NCBI GenBank assembly: GCA_036435485.1
Contig: CM071598.1
Location: 181,174,148-181,238,147 of the forward strand
DNA from: Saposhnikovia divaricata
Lineage: Eukaryota > Streptophyta > Magnoliopsida > Apiales > Apiaceae
DNA: 64,000 bases
Reading direction: 5' to 3'
Shown: positions 1 to 11,575 of the stretch, in pieces
Numbering within the stretch: the first letter of the stretch is position 1
Layout: each line of letters starts with the position of its first letter
Notes under the pieces: generated by a model
Told to the model about the DNA's origin: nothing
Databases searched by the model: none
What the model saw: only the letters and a program-made list of their open reading frames with translations
Translations under genes and position numbers: made by a program

Positions 1-488
1 AGAATAAGGTGAACGTAAAAGTGTTTGTGTTGTGTAAATGTGAATGAATGAATATCTCCAACCTGACCAGCCTTTACTAAATTCCCTTGTAGCGGTTACC
101 CGAAGAGTGGATGAGTGGGGAAACGTGTCCCATGTCCCGAGCAAGGTCTAACCGTACGATCGTTGTAAACTAATGAGCCAAACGATCCTGGGCTTCATTC
201 GGGTTCAGATATGCAGGCCTTCGGATTGACCCATTAAGGAGATGGGCCTCCAACAATAACAATTGTAATTTGATGGATACTTGAGACTGTACTCTTTTTA
301 TGAAGTTTTTAATCCTTTGGTTGCCAAAAAAAAAGGGCCGAGTAATTAATTAAGCTTCCCACCTAACAAATTAAACACCGTCACATAGTTGCTGAAACAT
401 AGAAACCACACTAAAATTGATTGACACCTCAATTAGTTAATCTAAACGTGTATATATACACACACACAAGCACAAACTAAAATAAGAG
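1..488. other. Upstream region of the WSD1-like gene
   Basis: No convincing gene is visible. The first ~260 bases are GC-richer than the rest and could be the tail of an old retroelement, but no terminus or coding match supports that. Bases 300-488 are AT-rich and include a TATA-like run at 451-458 shortly before the start codon at 489, so this part is probably the proximal promoter and short leader of the acyltransferase gene. Confidence 0.4.
451..458 (+). promoter_or_regulatory. Candidate TATA box of the WSD1-like gene
   Basis: TATATATA lies about 30 bases before the ATG at 489 and is followed by a CA-rich stretch. If it is used, the 5' leader would be only a few bases long, so a more distal promoter is also possible. 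Confidence 0.3.
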
Positions 489-3400
489 ATGGAACTTGAA
501 GAAGAAATATTAGAGCCTGTGAGTCCTATAGGACAATACGTAAACAGCTCAGTGTTATCTCTCACTATATTAGGTGTTTTGGAAACAGAAATTCCAATTG
601 ACGACTTACAAATTCTTTCCTTACTCAGAGATTTGTTCTTACCCATCAATACTCGATTCTCTTCTATTATGGTATCACCAAGCATCTTTCTCCATATGTA
701 CTATTGTCACTCTTTACTTACATGCATGCATGCTACTTATTTTTGTTGTAATTATATCTCCAATATTAGACAGATGCTTCTCCTACTCCTACTTGACCAT
801 ATGATCATGTATGCAGTGACGGATCCAGAATGAAATTAGGAGGGGGTCCAAAAAATTTTAAGCTTTTTAATGTAATTTTTTTTAATTAACGTTTTAACTA
901 GATATATTTATAAAAAAAAATTGTGACATGGATTATTGAAAAATAGTAAGTTACGAGGTCAATGAGAAGTAACAGATTTGCAGAAGGACTAAGAAAACAA
1001 GTTGTATTAATTTCTGATGTGTAAAAAACAAACACATCATGGACCAACTGAGCTACACTTCAGTAGTGAAATGATACACAGCGTATATATAAAAAAAATT
1101 CTGTTTGGTTAAATGTTAAATGTAGTGCAAAAATTAACCCTAGCTATAACTGCAGGTTGGTGAGAAGAACGGGGTGAAGAAATGGAAGAGAGTTGAGGTG
1201 AATCTCGCGGAGCATGTAAAGGTACCCATATTACCTGACGGCATGTCACTAGAATATTACGATGATTGTTTAAGTAATTATTTGTCGAAACTAAGCATGG
1301 ATCTACTTCCTCAAACCCGGCCACTGTGGGAAGTTCACATGTTCCAGTACCCGACAAGTGATGCAGCTGGGACTATAATTTTTAAGCTTCATCATGCACT
1401 CGGAGATGGCTATTCATTTATAGGAGCTCTTCTCTCTTGTCTAAAAAGGATGGACAATCCCTCCATTCCTTTAACCTTTCCTTCACGTCAATCCAACTCC
1501 TCAACGAAGCTGCCCAAAAGCAATGGCATATCCAGCATTTTCAAGCGTGTGGCTGAAGTCCCATCTTTAATTGCCAATACGGTAAGGGACTTTGGATCTA
1601 GCCTTCTCAAAAGCAGCGTTATTAAAGATGTTGAGTCACCCATTCGATCTGGTCGTGACGGAGTGGAATTTCAGCCCTTGGCCATAGCGACAATGGAATA
1701 TTCTCTAGATAGCATCAAGAATGTGAAGAACAACCTCAAAGTGGTAATATTTTGGTTACTATATGAAACTTTATTCACATAATATGCGAGCACATCGTGA
1801 TGTATGCAGCGGCGGAACTAGAGAAAGACTAACTCAGGCCCAAGCTAAAAACCATTCGTTTACAAATAATTTGTGTTTTTCCTAATTTGCTTTCAATAAC
1901 TAAACTTATACATTTTGAATTATTGAATGCACTACTGTTCCATTCAACAGTTGGCTCTGTGTTTATTATATTGCAGAGTATCAATGACGTGATTGTTGGA
2001 GTAATATTATTAGGAAGTCGGTTGTACATGGAAGGAGAAAGCAAGAATTCCAGCAACCTCGATGCAAATGCACTGGTGTTATTCAACACTAGGAATCTTG
2101 ATGGTTACAAGTCTGTAGACGAGATGGTTAAACCAGAATCTAAAACGCCATGGGGTAACAATTTCACATTCCTACACGCCTCTATTCCCAAATTAAGATC
2201 GGCCCATTTGTCAGATCCACTTAAATTTGTGTACGAAACACAAAATACTGTAAGGAGGAGGAGAAACAGTGCGGGCATCTTTCTTACCAGTGTAATGTTA
2301 GATTATCTCACAAAATTTAGAGGCCCTGAGGTACGTTTTTATTCAAACAGTATATTATATGGTAGAATTGATGAAGTTATTACATTCTTCGGGATAATTT
2401 GAGTGATCATTCTTGGTTCTAAGATTGTATTAGGTTAGCACTACTGATGTGAAATGCATGATGTGTTTGATCAAGTTACGATCCTAAATTACTGATCTCT
2501 CTTGCTAATGCGATAAGTAGAATATGATTGTTGCTTTCGAACTAATTAATAGTCCGCACCAACACCTAACTAATTAGTAATTACAGATGGTTTTTAGTTT
2601 ATAATTTATATGTGAAGCGGCATCAGATTAATTATATGTACTGTTCATCATCGATATTATGTGGTAGGTAACATCTAAATACATTCGCAACACCTTGACA
2701 AATTCAAGCATAACCATCTCGAATCTGATTGGACCGGTGGAACAAATGAGTTTAGATGATCATCCGGTTAAAGGTCTCTACTTCATCGTGGTAAATGCCC
2801 CACAGGTATGTATTTCAAGTATCATAGACTTTTCTGCGATGTTTATAAGTAAAACCTTTAAAAATTAATATTGTTGGGGCTGGCGAATTTTATTAATTTA
2901 TAGAGGTTATTAATTAATCGATGTTACTTTTATACTTTCGTTATTATGTTGAGACCAATAATTTATATTGAAAATATTAATTTATCATGATATCGAATAT
3001 TAATTTAACGAGATTTTACTATATACAGTCGATGAATCATTGATAGCTTAGTAATTAATAACTTCTTCTTTTTCTTTTGAAGTGAATTAATATGACTTCT
3101 ACCCACTTGTTTCCTCTGTGTTTAAATCGTCACTCTTTTCCTAATATACCCAAAATCTAATACCCTGAAAAATAAGTAATTATCATACTAGTTAGTGGTT
3201 AAGCCAGATCACAAAACAGCCGGAGCTAAAATGAATTATCGCTAATTTTTAGAGGCTGGTCGGGACTTAAAGTAAATTTTTTACTGATTTTAACTAAACG
3301 TCTTGGTTTTATAAAATATTTTACGTTTTGCAGTAACTTCAACCTAGGTTAGCCCTCCTTACTTCCGGTCCTGATACTAGTAAAATACCTATATATGGTC

Positions 3401-3614
3401 ATGCATGGCGGTTAGACTGTTGTGAATACTGTAAAACTAATGATTAGTTTCTTGTGTGAATACGCAGAGTGCTGAAGTAACAGTAATGAGCTACATGGGA
3501 AAACTCAGACTTGGAATTGGAGTTGAGAAAGACTTCATAGATCCGCACAAGTTCAAGTCATGCATCGCGAAAGCATTCGACATGATCTCCAAAGCGGCAG
3601 CTGCTGTCTCATAA
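489..3614 (+). CDS. WSD1-like O-acyltransferase (wax ester synthase/diacylglycerol acyltransferase), five exons
   Basis: Exons read directly from GT-AG borders with phase kept: 489-671, 1156-1743, 1977-2330, 2668-2805, 3468-3614, giving 469 codons and TAA at 3612-3614. This is close to the usual 470-490 residues of plant WSD proteins. The catalytic HHxxxDG motif is present as HHALGDG (about residues 140-146, bases 1390-1410). The N-terminal EPVSPIGQY segment and the RFSSI motif (residues 57-60) are typical of the family, and the C-terminal half matches the WS_DGAT_C domain. By family knowledge the enzyme esterifies fatty alcohol or diacylglycerol with acyl-CoA, usually at the ER, for cuticular wax or neutral lipid. 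The ORF is free of stops, all splice sites are canonical, and the start is the first ATG giving the family N-terminus. The exact substrate cannot be inferred. Closely related broken copies lie downstream, so this is the surviving member of a local cluster. Confidence 0.88.
817..1084. repeat. Possible degenerate repeat in intron 1 of the WSD1-like gene
   Basis: Intron 1 contains a stretch opening CAGTGACGGATCC followed by a poly-purine run and AT-rich DNA, resembling widespread plant repeats that start CAGTGGCGGA. Similar short remnants (GCAGCGGCGGA, GCAGCGGAGGA) occur in intron 2 of this gene and of the second copy, near 1806 and 5467. Termini and target duplication are not clear, so this is a weak call. 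Confidence 0.25.
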
Positions 3615-5103
3615 AATCTGCAACTTACAACAAGCACCATATATATGATCAGTCATCACAGTTAGGTGGTTTACCTGAATACAAGAAAGTTATATGTCAT
3701 GGACATGGATGCTAGCAGCCTTCTTCCCTTGATGAATAAACAAATTTGATAGAAAAAATCTATTTTCTGAATATAAAATTACAGAAGACGGCTTATCTTA
3801 TTGTTTCCGTACATTTTTAGTACCGTTAAACAATCAGAAAAAAATCTCATTCATGATTTTTCGAATATCAAATTACAAGTCTATCGCACATATTTAGTAA
3901 AGTTAAACTTATCACCAATGCTTCTCTAAAATATTGAATTAAATTGTAATTTTCTTACTATCCTGTCCTGTTTTATATTTAAATTTTGTTTTATGAAAAC
4001 TCAATTAGTTTATTTAAGTTCCTATTGTTTCCCTTTTTCATTTTTTCAGCTTTAAGCTTCAAAAAAATATTTTTCAGAAATAGAATAAAAACGGAAAATT
4101 TAAATTTTTTTAAAATTTTTAAAAAAATAAAATAATATTGAAGGAAGAAAGTTGATTGTTAAATGTTATGAATTTTTTAATAATGATATTCCCTATTTAA
4201 ATATGAATAATATTTTTACATTAAACATTTTGCCATAATTGTTTCCATACTTGACAAAAGATTTCGTTTTTCTAAGAAATACTATTTTGTTCGAAACTTA
4301 ATTTATTTACGCAAATAAATGGTAGCCAATTTTGAAAACTAAAAACAGAGCACGAACTTGTCTATCTGTACAAAATTTAATTAAAGATGTATGGAGGTCC
4401 AAAAGCAAAAGAGTGATGCTATAAAATTTGAATATATTTTCTAAAAATTATCCACACATTTTGATTTGGGACGCACACTGAATATCTCACATTTTTATTA
4501 AAAAGAAATACGTATTAAAAAGATAACACATAAGTATTTTTCGATCTATTGAAATTTTTTCTTAAATAATTAAATCGTTACAAAATCATTTCCTTATGAT
4601 ATATTAAATGTAGTAAACAACAAAGTTACCATTTCCAAGTTACCGCCAGAGAAAATATGTCCCCCGAACGGTATTGGTTAAATTGATTGACTAAATTTTG
4701 AAAAAGTAATAATTGGTTTTTACTGAACTTGTAGAGTATTTTGCTCCAACGGGGATTAGCTATAATAATTGGTTGTATTTCAAAAAATGTATTATTATTA
4801 TTAATTTTTTTTTTTTGTCAAATTATGAAAAAAAAGTGTGCAAAAAATGACATAGCATTTGCTACAACAAATATGGTATATTGGAAATATATAAAGGATT
4901 GGCTAAAATTTTAAATAAGGAAAATGTCGAAATGATGAATTTTTAACATATTACTTATAATTTTTAATTTTAATGAATTATTTAAAATTTTAACTAAGGG
5001 GTTTATTCTATTCAAAATGCTTTAAGTACTATATTGAGATCGCTGTAAAAGAAATGGAAAATAAGTGACTAGTTAAGCACTATGCCGGTTCACTAGTTGA
5101 GGA
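3615..5103. other. AT-rich intergenic spacer
   Basis: The 3' flank of the WSD1-like gene followed by very AT-rich DNA with poly-A and poly-T runs. No ORF, RNA gene or bounded mobile element was recognised. Homology to the first WSD copy starts abruptly at about 5104, so exon 1 and the first part of exon 2 of the second copy are missing here. Confidence 0.5.
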
Positions 5104-5804
5104 GTAAAAAGAATGGACAATCCTTCCGTTCCTTTAACCTTTCCTTCCCGTCAATCCAACTCCTCTTCGATGTTGCCCAAAGGTAATGGCATTTCCAGCA
5201 TTTTAAAGCGTGTAATTGGAGTTCCATCATCCTTCGCTACTGCTGTATGGGACTTTGGACATAGCCTTCTCAGGAGCAGCATTATTAAAGATGTTGAGTC
5301 ACCCATCCGATTTGGTCACGACGGTGGGGAATTTCAGCCCATGGCAATGACGACAATGGAATTTTCTTTAGATCACCTCAAGTATATTAAGAACAGTCTC
5401 AAAGTGGTAAATATTTACGCACAATATATAACTTCGCTCACATAGGCGCATAAATATATGATATATGCAGCGGAGGACCAGATCTGATCAAGCTAATTCA
5501 GGCCTAATAAGCCCCGACTCATTTAAGAAATTATTTGTGTAAGTAGCACTCAACAGTTGGTTTCATGTTTATTATTGCAGACAATCAATGACGTGATAAC
5601 TGGAGTAATATTACTAGGAAGTCGGTTGTACATGGAAGGAGAAAGCAAGAATTCCAGCAACTTCGATACAAATGCACTGGTGTTATTAAACACTAGGGCT
5701 CTTGATGGTTACAAGTCCGTGGACGAGATGGTTAAACCAGAATCTAAAACGCCATGGGGTAACAATTTCGCCTTCCTACATGTCCCCGTACCCAAATTAA
5801 TAAC
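5104..5804 (+). pseudogene. 5' part of a second WSD1-like gene: truncated exon 2 and interrupted exon 3
   Basis: Matches the intact copy from MDNPSVPLTFPSRQ onward. The exon 2 remnant ends at 5406 (donor GTAAAT), and exon 3 starts at 5581 after TTATTGCAG and is open until 5804, where the Copia element begins. Exon 1 and the HHxxxDG half of exon 2 are absent, so the catalytic motif is lost. Sequence is very close to the intact gene (for example the DVESPIR and SKTPWGNNF segments), indicating a recent local duplication. The remaining exon 3 sequence resumes after the retroelement at 20389 in the same frame. Because the 5' half is missing, this was probably already a pseudogene when the Copia element inserted, though the order cannot be proven. 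Confidence 0.85.
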
Positions 5805-7074
5805 TGAAAAACAACACTTAGAGGGGGTGAATAGGTGTTTATGGTTAATAATGTGAATTTATGAACTGTTTTGAAAATAACCGAAAACAGCTTGCTGTTT
5901 GTAATAACAAAGTTCACAAACAGCACGCTGTTTGTATCTAAAATGCAATGCAGAAAGAATATAAACAATAAGTAAAAGAGACACACAATCTTTTAGCCAG
6001 GTTCGACCCCTAATCCCCTATGGTCTACGTCCTGGTCCCTTACCAAACTTGGTAAGAGAATATATTATTGATCAACTATAATCCAATTACAAGATACAAC
6101 AATATATCTCCCTTAACCCTTGCTGCTTACAAATGGCTTGCTGTTTACCTGTGCTGAACCAACCCTCTAAGTACTACTTCCCAAGTATACTTCTCTAGTC
6201 TAGTTCGACTCACCCTAAAACCTGAAGCCAATATTGTACAGCAACAAAACAATACAATTTGAACAATACAAATGTTTTGAAAGAATACAACTCAACCTAT
6301 AAATCCTCAAAATAATGAATATCCGTGTATGAAGAGGTTTGAAGGTTTTGAAGGGTTTAGCAATGTAAGCTCTGTAGTTGTTTGAGTATTTCTTGTTTTC
6401 TGCACGTTGTATTCAGTACAAAGAACTGATGATACTCAGTTCTTATATAGATGAACAAGAAAGGTTTGAATTTCTTTGATAAAAATTCCAACGGTATGAA
6501 TTTAAGCCGTTAGAGATGAAGCAATTCTTTTGAGCAAGAAGATATACTTTGATAATATGCAAAGCTGAAATCTGGAGCGTGTATGGAGATAAGAGTGTGC
6601 AGGGAATAATGTTATGATGAGTCCCATGTGATGTATTTGAGTGGAGGTAAGGTGGTGTAATAAAATAAGGTAAAGTAACCTTATTTAACCAAAAGGAATA
6701 TTAACTTGTCTCCAAAAGCTTGAGAGGTGGGAATGTTCATCATATATTCTGAGGACCTTTACATATAATCTATATATCATTTCCTCTTGATGCTCTTTGA
6801 ATTTCCCGAATGGATCTTTAATTCCATCAGACACAATCAGCTTGCTGATTGTACAATTGGTACGCTGTTTGTGACAATTGGCTTGCTGTTTGAGGTATAC
6901 TGATTATGAAATCAGTAAGCTGTTTTGTCCTGCAGAAACAAGTTAGAGCACACACAAATGGCATGCTGTTTTAACCTGCAAAACCAAGTTAGAGCTAACA
7001 CAATGGCATGCTGTTTTATATCTGTAAGCGCCAAATAGCTTACTGTTTGTTATCATCAAAACCTAGGAGTTTCA
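5805..7074 (-). repeat. 3' LTR of the Copia element (left on the + strand)
   Basis: 1270 bases, TG...CA. On the minus strand it starts TGAAACTCCTAGG directly after the PPT. It carries about ten copies of the AACAGC-TTGCTG-type palindromic motif described in the findings and a TATA-like site at 6442-6450. It pairs with 19118-20388. Confidence 0.93.
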
Positions 7075-7088
7075 ATCTCCCCCTTTTT
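7075..7088 (-). other. Polypurine tract of the Copia element
   Basis: Minus-strand AAAAAGGGGGAGAT directly abuts the LTR. By family knowledge this primes plus-strand DNA synthesis. Its position sets the element's orientation independently of the ORFs. Confidence 0.85.
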
Positions 7089-7398
7089 GATGATTACAAA
7101 TCTTTTTAGGAGAATTTTGAAACTCCCCCTAAATTCCTGCATCTCAACATTAGATATAAAACACTAATTATCTGAAGGTTATGAGCATTAATATAGCAAA
7201 TCCAGGATAAAATTAAACTCAGTGGATAATCATAACACAAAGCAATATATGCCACATAAACCAGTTCAACAGGAATAAAAACAAGTTCAAGTATCACAGA
7301 CATAGCACATAAACCACAGACATAAACCGAGTTTAAACACAAAACACAACATGAGAAATTCTGAATTCTCCTAATTCTCCCCCTTAATTCATCAAAAA

Positions 7399-8715
7399 CT
7401 AAGGGTCACTTGTTTGAGCATTTGACTTGGTAGCCTCTGTATCTGTGTCATCTCCAGGAGCATCCTTTGCAGCAGCTTTGGCTAAGTTGTCCAACCCTTG
7501 ACCATGTTCAATTTCTGAGTGAGCAGTAGATGTGTTACCAACTGTCTTGAGCATTAATTCCTTCACTGTGGTGACTTGAGAGATGAGATCCTTCATAGCA
7601 CCCTTAATGGCTTGAAATTCAGCCTTGAGGTCCTGCACATCAGTTCTGATTGCTTGAGTATCATTTCGAAGGGAAATGATCTCACTAGTCATGATTGTCA
7701 TATCGGCTTGTAGGGATTGAGACACCAAGTTCTGAGTTGCAGTTTGAGGAGCAGTAGAGGTAGTAGGATCATCATGTGGAGGATCATCTTGAGGAACCAC
7801 AATTCTAGACAACACACCTTCTTCAATTTGCAGATTGTTTAAAGTCAGAAACTTCTGGTCCATGCAGTCCTTAACAACAATCTTAGTCATACCCTTGACA
7901 TTGACATTAAACAACTTAAACACTTTGGATAGCCAAGAAGCATAAGGCAGTCCACTAACAGATTTCTCCACTATAGCTTGCATCTTTTTCAAAATAAAAG
8001 AGGACAAATCAAAGGACCTTCCAGTTAAAATCATAGCCACAATCACCACATCTTGGCAAGTGAAATTTGATTTGTTTCCCACTCGAGGACAAATATGTGA
8101 CCTAGATATCTTAAACACCAGGTGAGCTAAAGGGGTCACTATGGTGGTGGGAGGAGGGTTTGAGTCTAAGGGCTTAACATTACCCATTAAAACTTGTAAC
8201 TGATCATCAACACTAAAATCAGGAAGGGACACATACCCCTGAGCAGTATAAACATCAGTAGCACTATCCATTTCAATCTTAAGAAGAGAACTTAGGATTG
8301 GAGGATTCAATTGAATCTTCGTACCTCTAACCGTAGATATAGCATTCCCAAATTTATCAGTTTGCAAATTAGCATAGTATTCCCTTACTAAATCAGGATA
8401 ATAGTAAATAGGCATATCAGAAACGAACGAATCTAGACCAATATCTTGAAATAGTTTCATTACACCACACTCATCGAAGAGAGGAGTAATCTTACTTGAT
8501 AGAGGTTGGCCATTGATGATACCCCGATTTTCCAAATCCAAATCCTTGTACCGGTCTTCACACGCAGGAGATACAAACGATGGCGACATGGTCATCTTGA
8601 GCTTCTTCGATTCTGGAGTTGGAGTGATTTCATCACCACTTTCTAGCATAATAGTATCATCTTTCTTTGAAACAGATGGAGAAAGTTCCCTACGAGCCCT
8701 AGTCTTTCGAACCAT
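7399..8715 (-). CDS. Third ORF of the Copia element: 'putative plant transposon protein' domain with C-terminal coiled coil
   Basis: 438 codons, open throughout, between pol and the 3' LTR, where many SIRE elements carry an extra or env-like gene. A basic N-terminus (MVRKTRARR) looks like a nuclear-targeting signal. The middle (about residues 95-290) has the YYPDLVREYYANL and VRGTKIQL motifs seen in the plant-specific Transposase_32-type domain; this assignment is from motif memory, not a search. Residues ~335-400 form heptad-like runs (SLRNDTQAIRTDVQDLKAEF) consistent with a coiled coil, and the tail is acidic. No transmembrane segment or signal peptide is apparent, so a true envelope function is not supported. 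It is now separated from pol by the nested CACTA element. Function unknown. Confidence 0.72.
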   Translation of the reverse strand: MVRKTRARRELSPSVSKKDDTIMLESGDEITPTPESKKLKMTMSPSFVSPACEDRYKDLDLENRGIINGQPLSSKITPLFDECGVMKLFQDIGLDSFVSDMPIYYYPDLVREYYANLQTDKFGNAISTVRGTKIQLNPPILSSLLKIEMDSATDVYTAQGYVSLPDFSVDDQLQVLMGNVKPLDSNPPPTTIVTPLAHLVFKISRSHICPRVGNKSNFTCQDVVIVAMILTGRSFDLSSFILKKMQAIVEKSVSGLPYASWLSKVFKLFNVNVKGMTKIVVKDCMDQKFLTLNNLQIEEGVLSRIVVPQDDPPHDDPTTSTAPQTATQNLVSQSLQADMTIMTSEIISLRNDTQAIRTDVQDLKAEFQAIKGAMKDLISQVTTVKELMLKTVGNTSTAHSEIEHGQGLDNLAKAAAKDAPGDDTDTEATKSNAQTSDP

Positions 8716-8970
8716 GGTAGGAGATGAGCGGATAAACCCTAATTGCCGCTTAATCGCCGCTTACAAGCCCTAATCGCCGCTTAGAGAAAGAGAGGGTGTG
8801 TTTGAGTTTTGGAATAAACCGGCTAAACCGTGTCTCTCTAGTTTTGATTGATTTTAGGGGAGAATTTAGGTTTAATTAATAAAACTAAATTCTAATTAAA
8901 TAAAAAATGGATAAGCACATGAATCTGGTTAATTTTAAACCATGATTATTTAAATTATGAATTTAACTCA
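8716..8970. other. Copia internal spacer up to the nested CACTA element
   Basis: Leader of the third ORF on the minus strand, with no ORF of its own. The last three bases (TCA, 8968-8970) are the left target duplication of the CACTA insertion. Confidence 0.5.
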
Positions 8971-9049
8971 CACTACGCCATAAATGCTCATATGCAATAC
9001 TTTTAGAAAGTGTTTCACTGAAAGTGTATTGTTAGGTATGAAATTTTGC

Positions 9050-9870
9050 CTCTAATGAAACAGAACTTGAACTGGTGTTGCATTACACATAATTAGTGTT
9101 GCATTTGATCCACGGTGTTTCACATAATGCAACACTAACAGCTGGCGTTGCATTAGATATTTTTTAATTTTAAAAAATGCTGATGTGGCAGTATTGGGGC
9201 CCATATTTGCTGACGTGGCATTTGATGACGTGGCAAGTGCGGGGCCCACAATTGTTGACGTGGCAGATGTGGGGCCCACATTTGCTGACGTGACATTTGC
9301 TGACGTGGCAGAAGCGTTGCATTAGGTGAAAAAGGCGTTGCATTTGCTGTTTAAAAGCGTTGCATTAGTTATTTTTCAATTTTAATAAATGCTGACGTGG
9401 CAGTTGTGGGACCCACCTGGGTGACGTGGCAGTGTGGGGCCCACAAGGATGACGTGGCAGGAGGCCACAGATGCTGACGTGGCGAGTATGGGGCCCACAA
9501 TTACTGACGTGGCAAATGTGGGGCCCACATTTGCTGACGTGGCATCCGCTAACGTGGCAGAAGCGTTGCATTAGGAGAAAAAAGCGTTGCATTTGCTGTT
9601 TAAAAGAGTTGCATTAGCTATTTTTTAATATTAATAAAGGTTGACGTGGCAGTTGTGGGACCCACTAGGGTGACGTGGCAGTGTGGGCCCCACAAGGGTG
9701 ACATGGCAAGAGGCCCACAAATGCTGACGTGGCAAGTGTGGGGCCCACAATTGCTGATGTGGCAGAAGTGGGGCCCACATTTGCTGATGTGGCATTCGCT
9801 GACGTGGCAGAAGCGTTGCATTAGGTGAAAAAAGCGTTGCATTTGCTATTTTGAAGTGTTGCGTTAACTA
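9050..9870. repeat. Left subterminal repeat array of the CACTA element
   Basis: Many direct copies of TGACGTGGCA and of GTGGGGCCCACA, interspersed with GCGTTGCATTAG every ~250 bases. Three larger units (starting near 9110, 9360 and 9610) are similar to one another, so the array grew by block duplication. The right end (12830-13450) carries the same motifs. Small ORFs here are by-products of the repeats. Confidence 0.85.
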
Positions 9871-9916
9871 CTTCTCTTACCGGAATGATGAAACTATTTT
9901 TTTTAAAAAAAAAATT

Positions 9917-11575
9917 CGACGTTCCAATCGTACGGATGTCAAGATATAACGATTTTAGTGAAGTGGTAAATTTTTAAAAAATTTGCTAGATATATTTGGT
10001 TTGGTTTTATAACGGTCAAACCGGTCAATGTAGACTTCCCTTTTAAATAGTCTTGTCCCGAACGATGAATCTATTTTCTAAAATTATTTTTTCGACGTTC
10101 CAATCGTACGGATGTCAAGATATAACGATTTTAGTGAAGTGGTAAATTTTTAAAAAATTTGCTCGATGTATTTGGTTTGGTTTTATAACGGTCAAACCGG
10201 TCAATGTAGACTTCCCTTTTAAATAGTCTTGTCCCGAATGATGAATCTATTTTTTTAAATTATTTATTCGACGTTCCAATCGTACGGATGTCAAGATATA
10301 ACGGTTTTAGTGAAGTGGTAAATTTTTAAAAAATTTGCTAGATGTATTTGGTTTGGTTTTATAACGGTCAAACCGGTCAATGTAGACTTCCCTTTTAAAT
10401 AGTCTTGTCCCGAATGATGAATCTATTTTTTTAAATTCTTTATTCGACGTTCTAATCGTACGGATGTCAAGATATAACGGTTTTAGTGAAGTGGTAAATT
10501 TTTAAAAAATTTGCTAGATGTATTTGGTTTGGTTTTATAACGGTCAAACCGGTCAATGTAGACTTCCCTTTTAAATAGTCTTGTCCCGAATGATGAATCT
10601 ATTTTTTTAAATTCTTTATTCGACGTTCTAATCGTACGGATGTCAAGATATAACGGTTTTAGTGAAGTGGTAAATTTTTAAAAAATTTACTAAATGTATT
10701 TGGTTTGGTTTTATAACGGTCAAACCGGTCAATGTAGACTTCCCTTTTAAATAGTCTTGTCCCGAATGATGTATCTATTTTTTTAAATTATTTATTCGAC
10801 GTTCCAATCGTACGGATGTCAAGATATAACGTTTTAGTGAAGTGGTAAATTTTTAAAAAATTTGCTAGATGTATTTGGTTTGGTTTTATAACGGTCAAAC
10901 CGGTCAATGTAGACTTCCCTTTTAAATAGTCTTGTCCCGAATGATGAAACTATTTTTTTAAAAAAAAATTTCGACGTTCCAAAATGTAATAAATAAAATG
11001 TAATAAATAAATGTGGTAATTTTTAAAAAAACATCCTAGATGTATTTGGTTTGGTTTTATAACGGTCAAACTTGTCAAAGTAGACCTTCCTTTTAACTAG
11101 ACTTGTCTCGAATGATGAATCTATTTTTTAAATTATTTTTTCGACGTTCCAAACGTACGGATGTCATAATCTAACGATTTTAGTGATGTGGTAAATTTTT
11201 AAAAAAATTGCTAGATGTATTTGGTTTGGTTTTATCACGGTCAAACCGGTCAAAGTACACTTTCTTTTTAACTAGTCTTGTCCCGAATAATGAATCTATT
11301 TTTTTAATTATTTTTTCGACGTTCCAATCGTGTGAATGCGAAGATATAACGATTTTATTGATGTGGTAATTTTTTAAAAAATTTCCTAAATATATTTGGT
11401 TTGGTTTTGTAAAGGTCAAATCGGTCAAACTGGATTTTCCTTTTAACTAGTCTTGTCCCGAATAATGAATCTATTTTTTAGAATTATTTTTTCCACGTTC
11501 CAATAGTACGGATGTCAAGATATAACGATTTTAATAATGTGGTAATTTTTTTAAAAAATTTACTAGATGTATTAT
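9917..11575. repeat. 176-bp tandem repeat array, about ten monomers, inside the CACTA element
   Basis: The phrase TCGACGTTCCAATCGTACGG recurs with monomers starting at about 9917, 10093, 10269, 10445, 10621, 10797, 10972, 11142, 11317 and 11493. Spacing is 176 bases for the first six and 170-176 after that. The first monomers are nearly identical and the last four are diverged, a gradient typical of ongoing unequal exchange at one end. No coding potential. Confidence 0.9.

Noticed and set aside
5881..5935. Palindromic motif copies as transcription terminators or operators
   Set aside because: The hairpins resemble bacterial terminators, but this is a plant retroelement; the motif is dispersed through coding and LTR sequence and not tied to transcript ends.
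9365..9842. Repetitive ORFs (GPH..CHVS type) over the CACTA subterminal repeats
   Set aside because: The peptides follow the TGACGTGGCA repeat on both strands. There is no start context, domain or codon bias.
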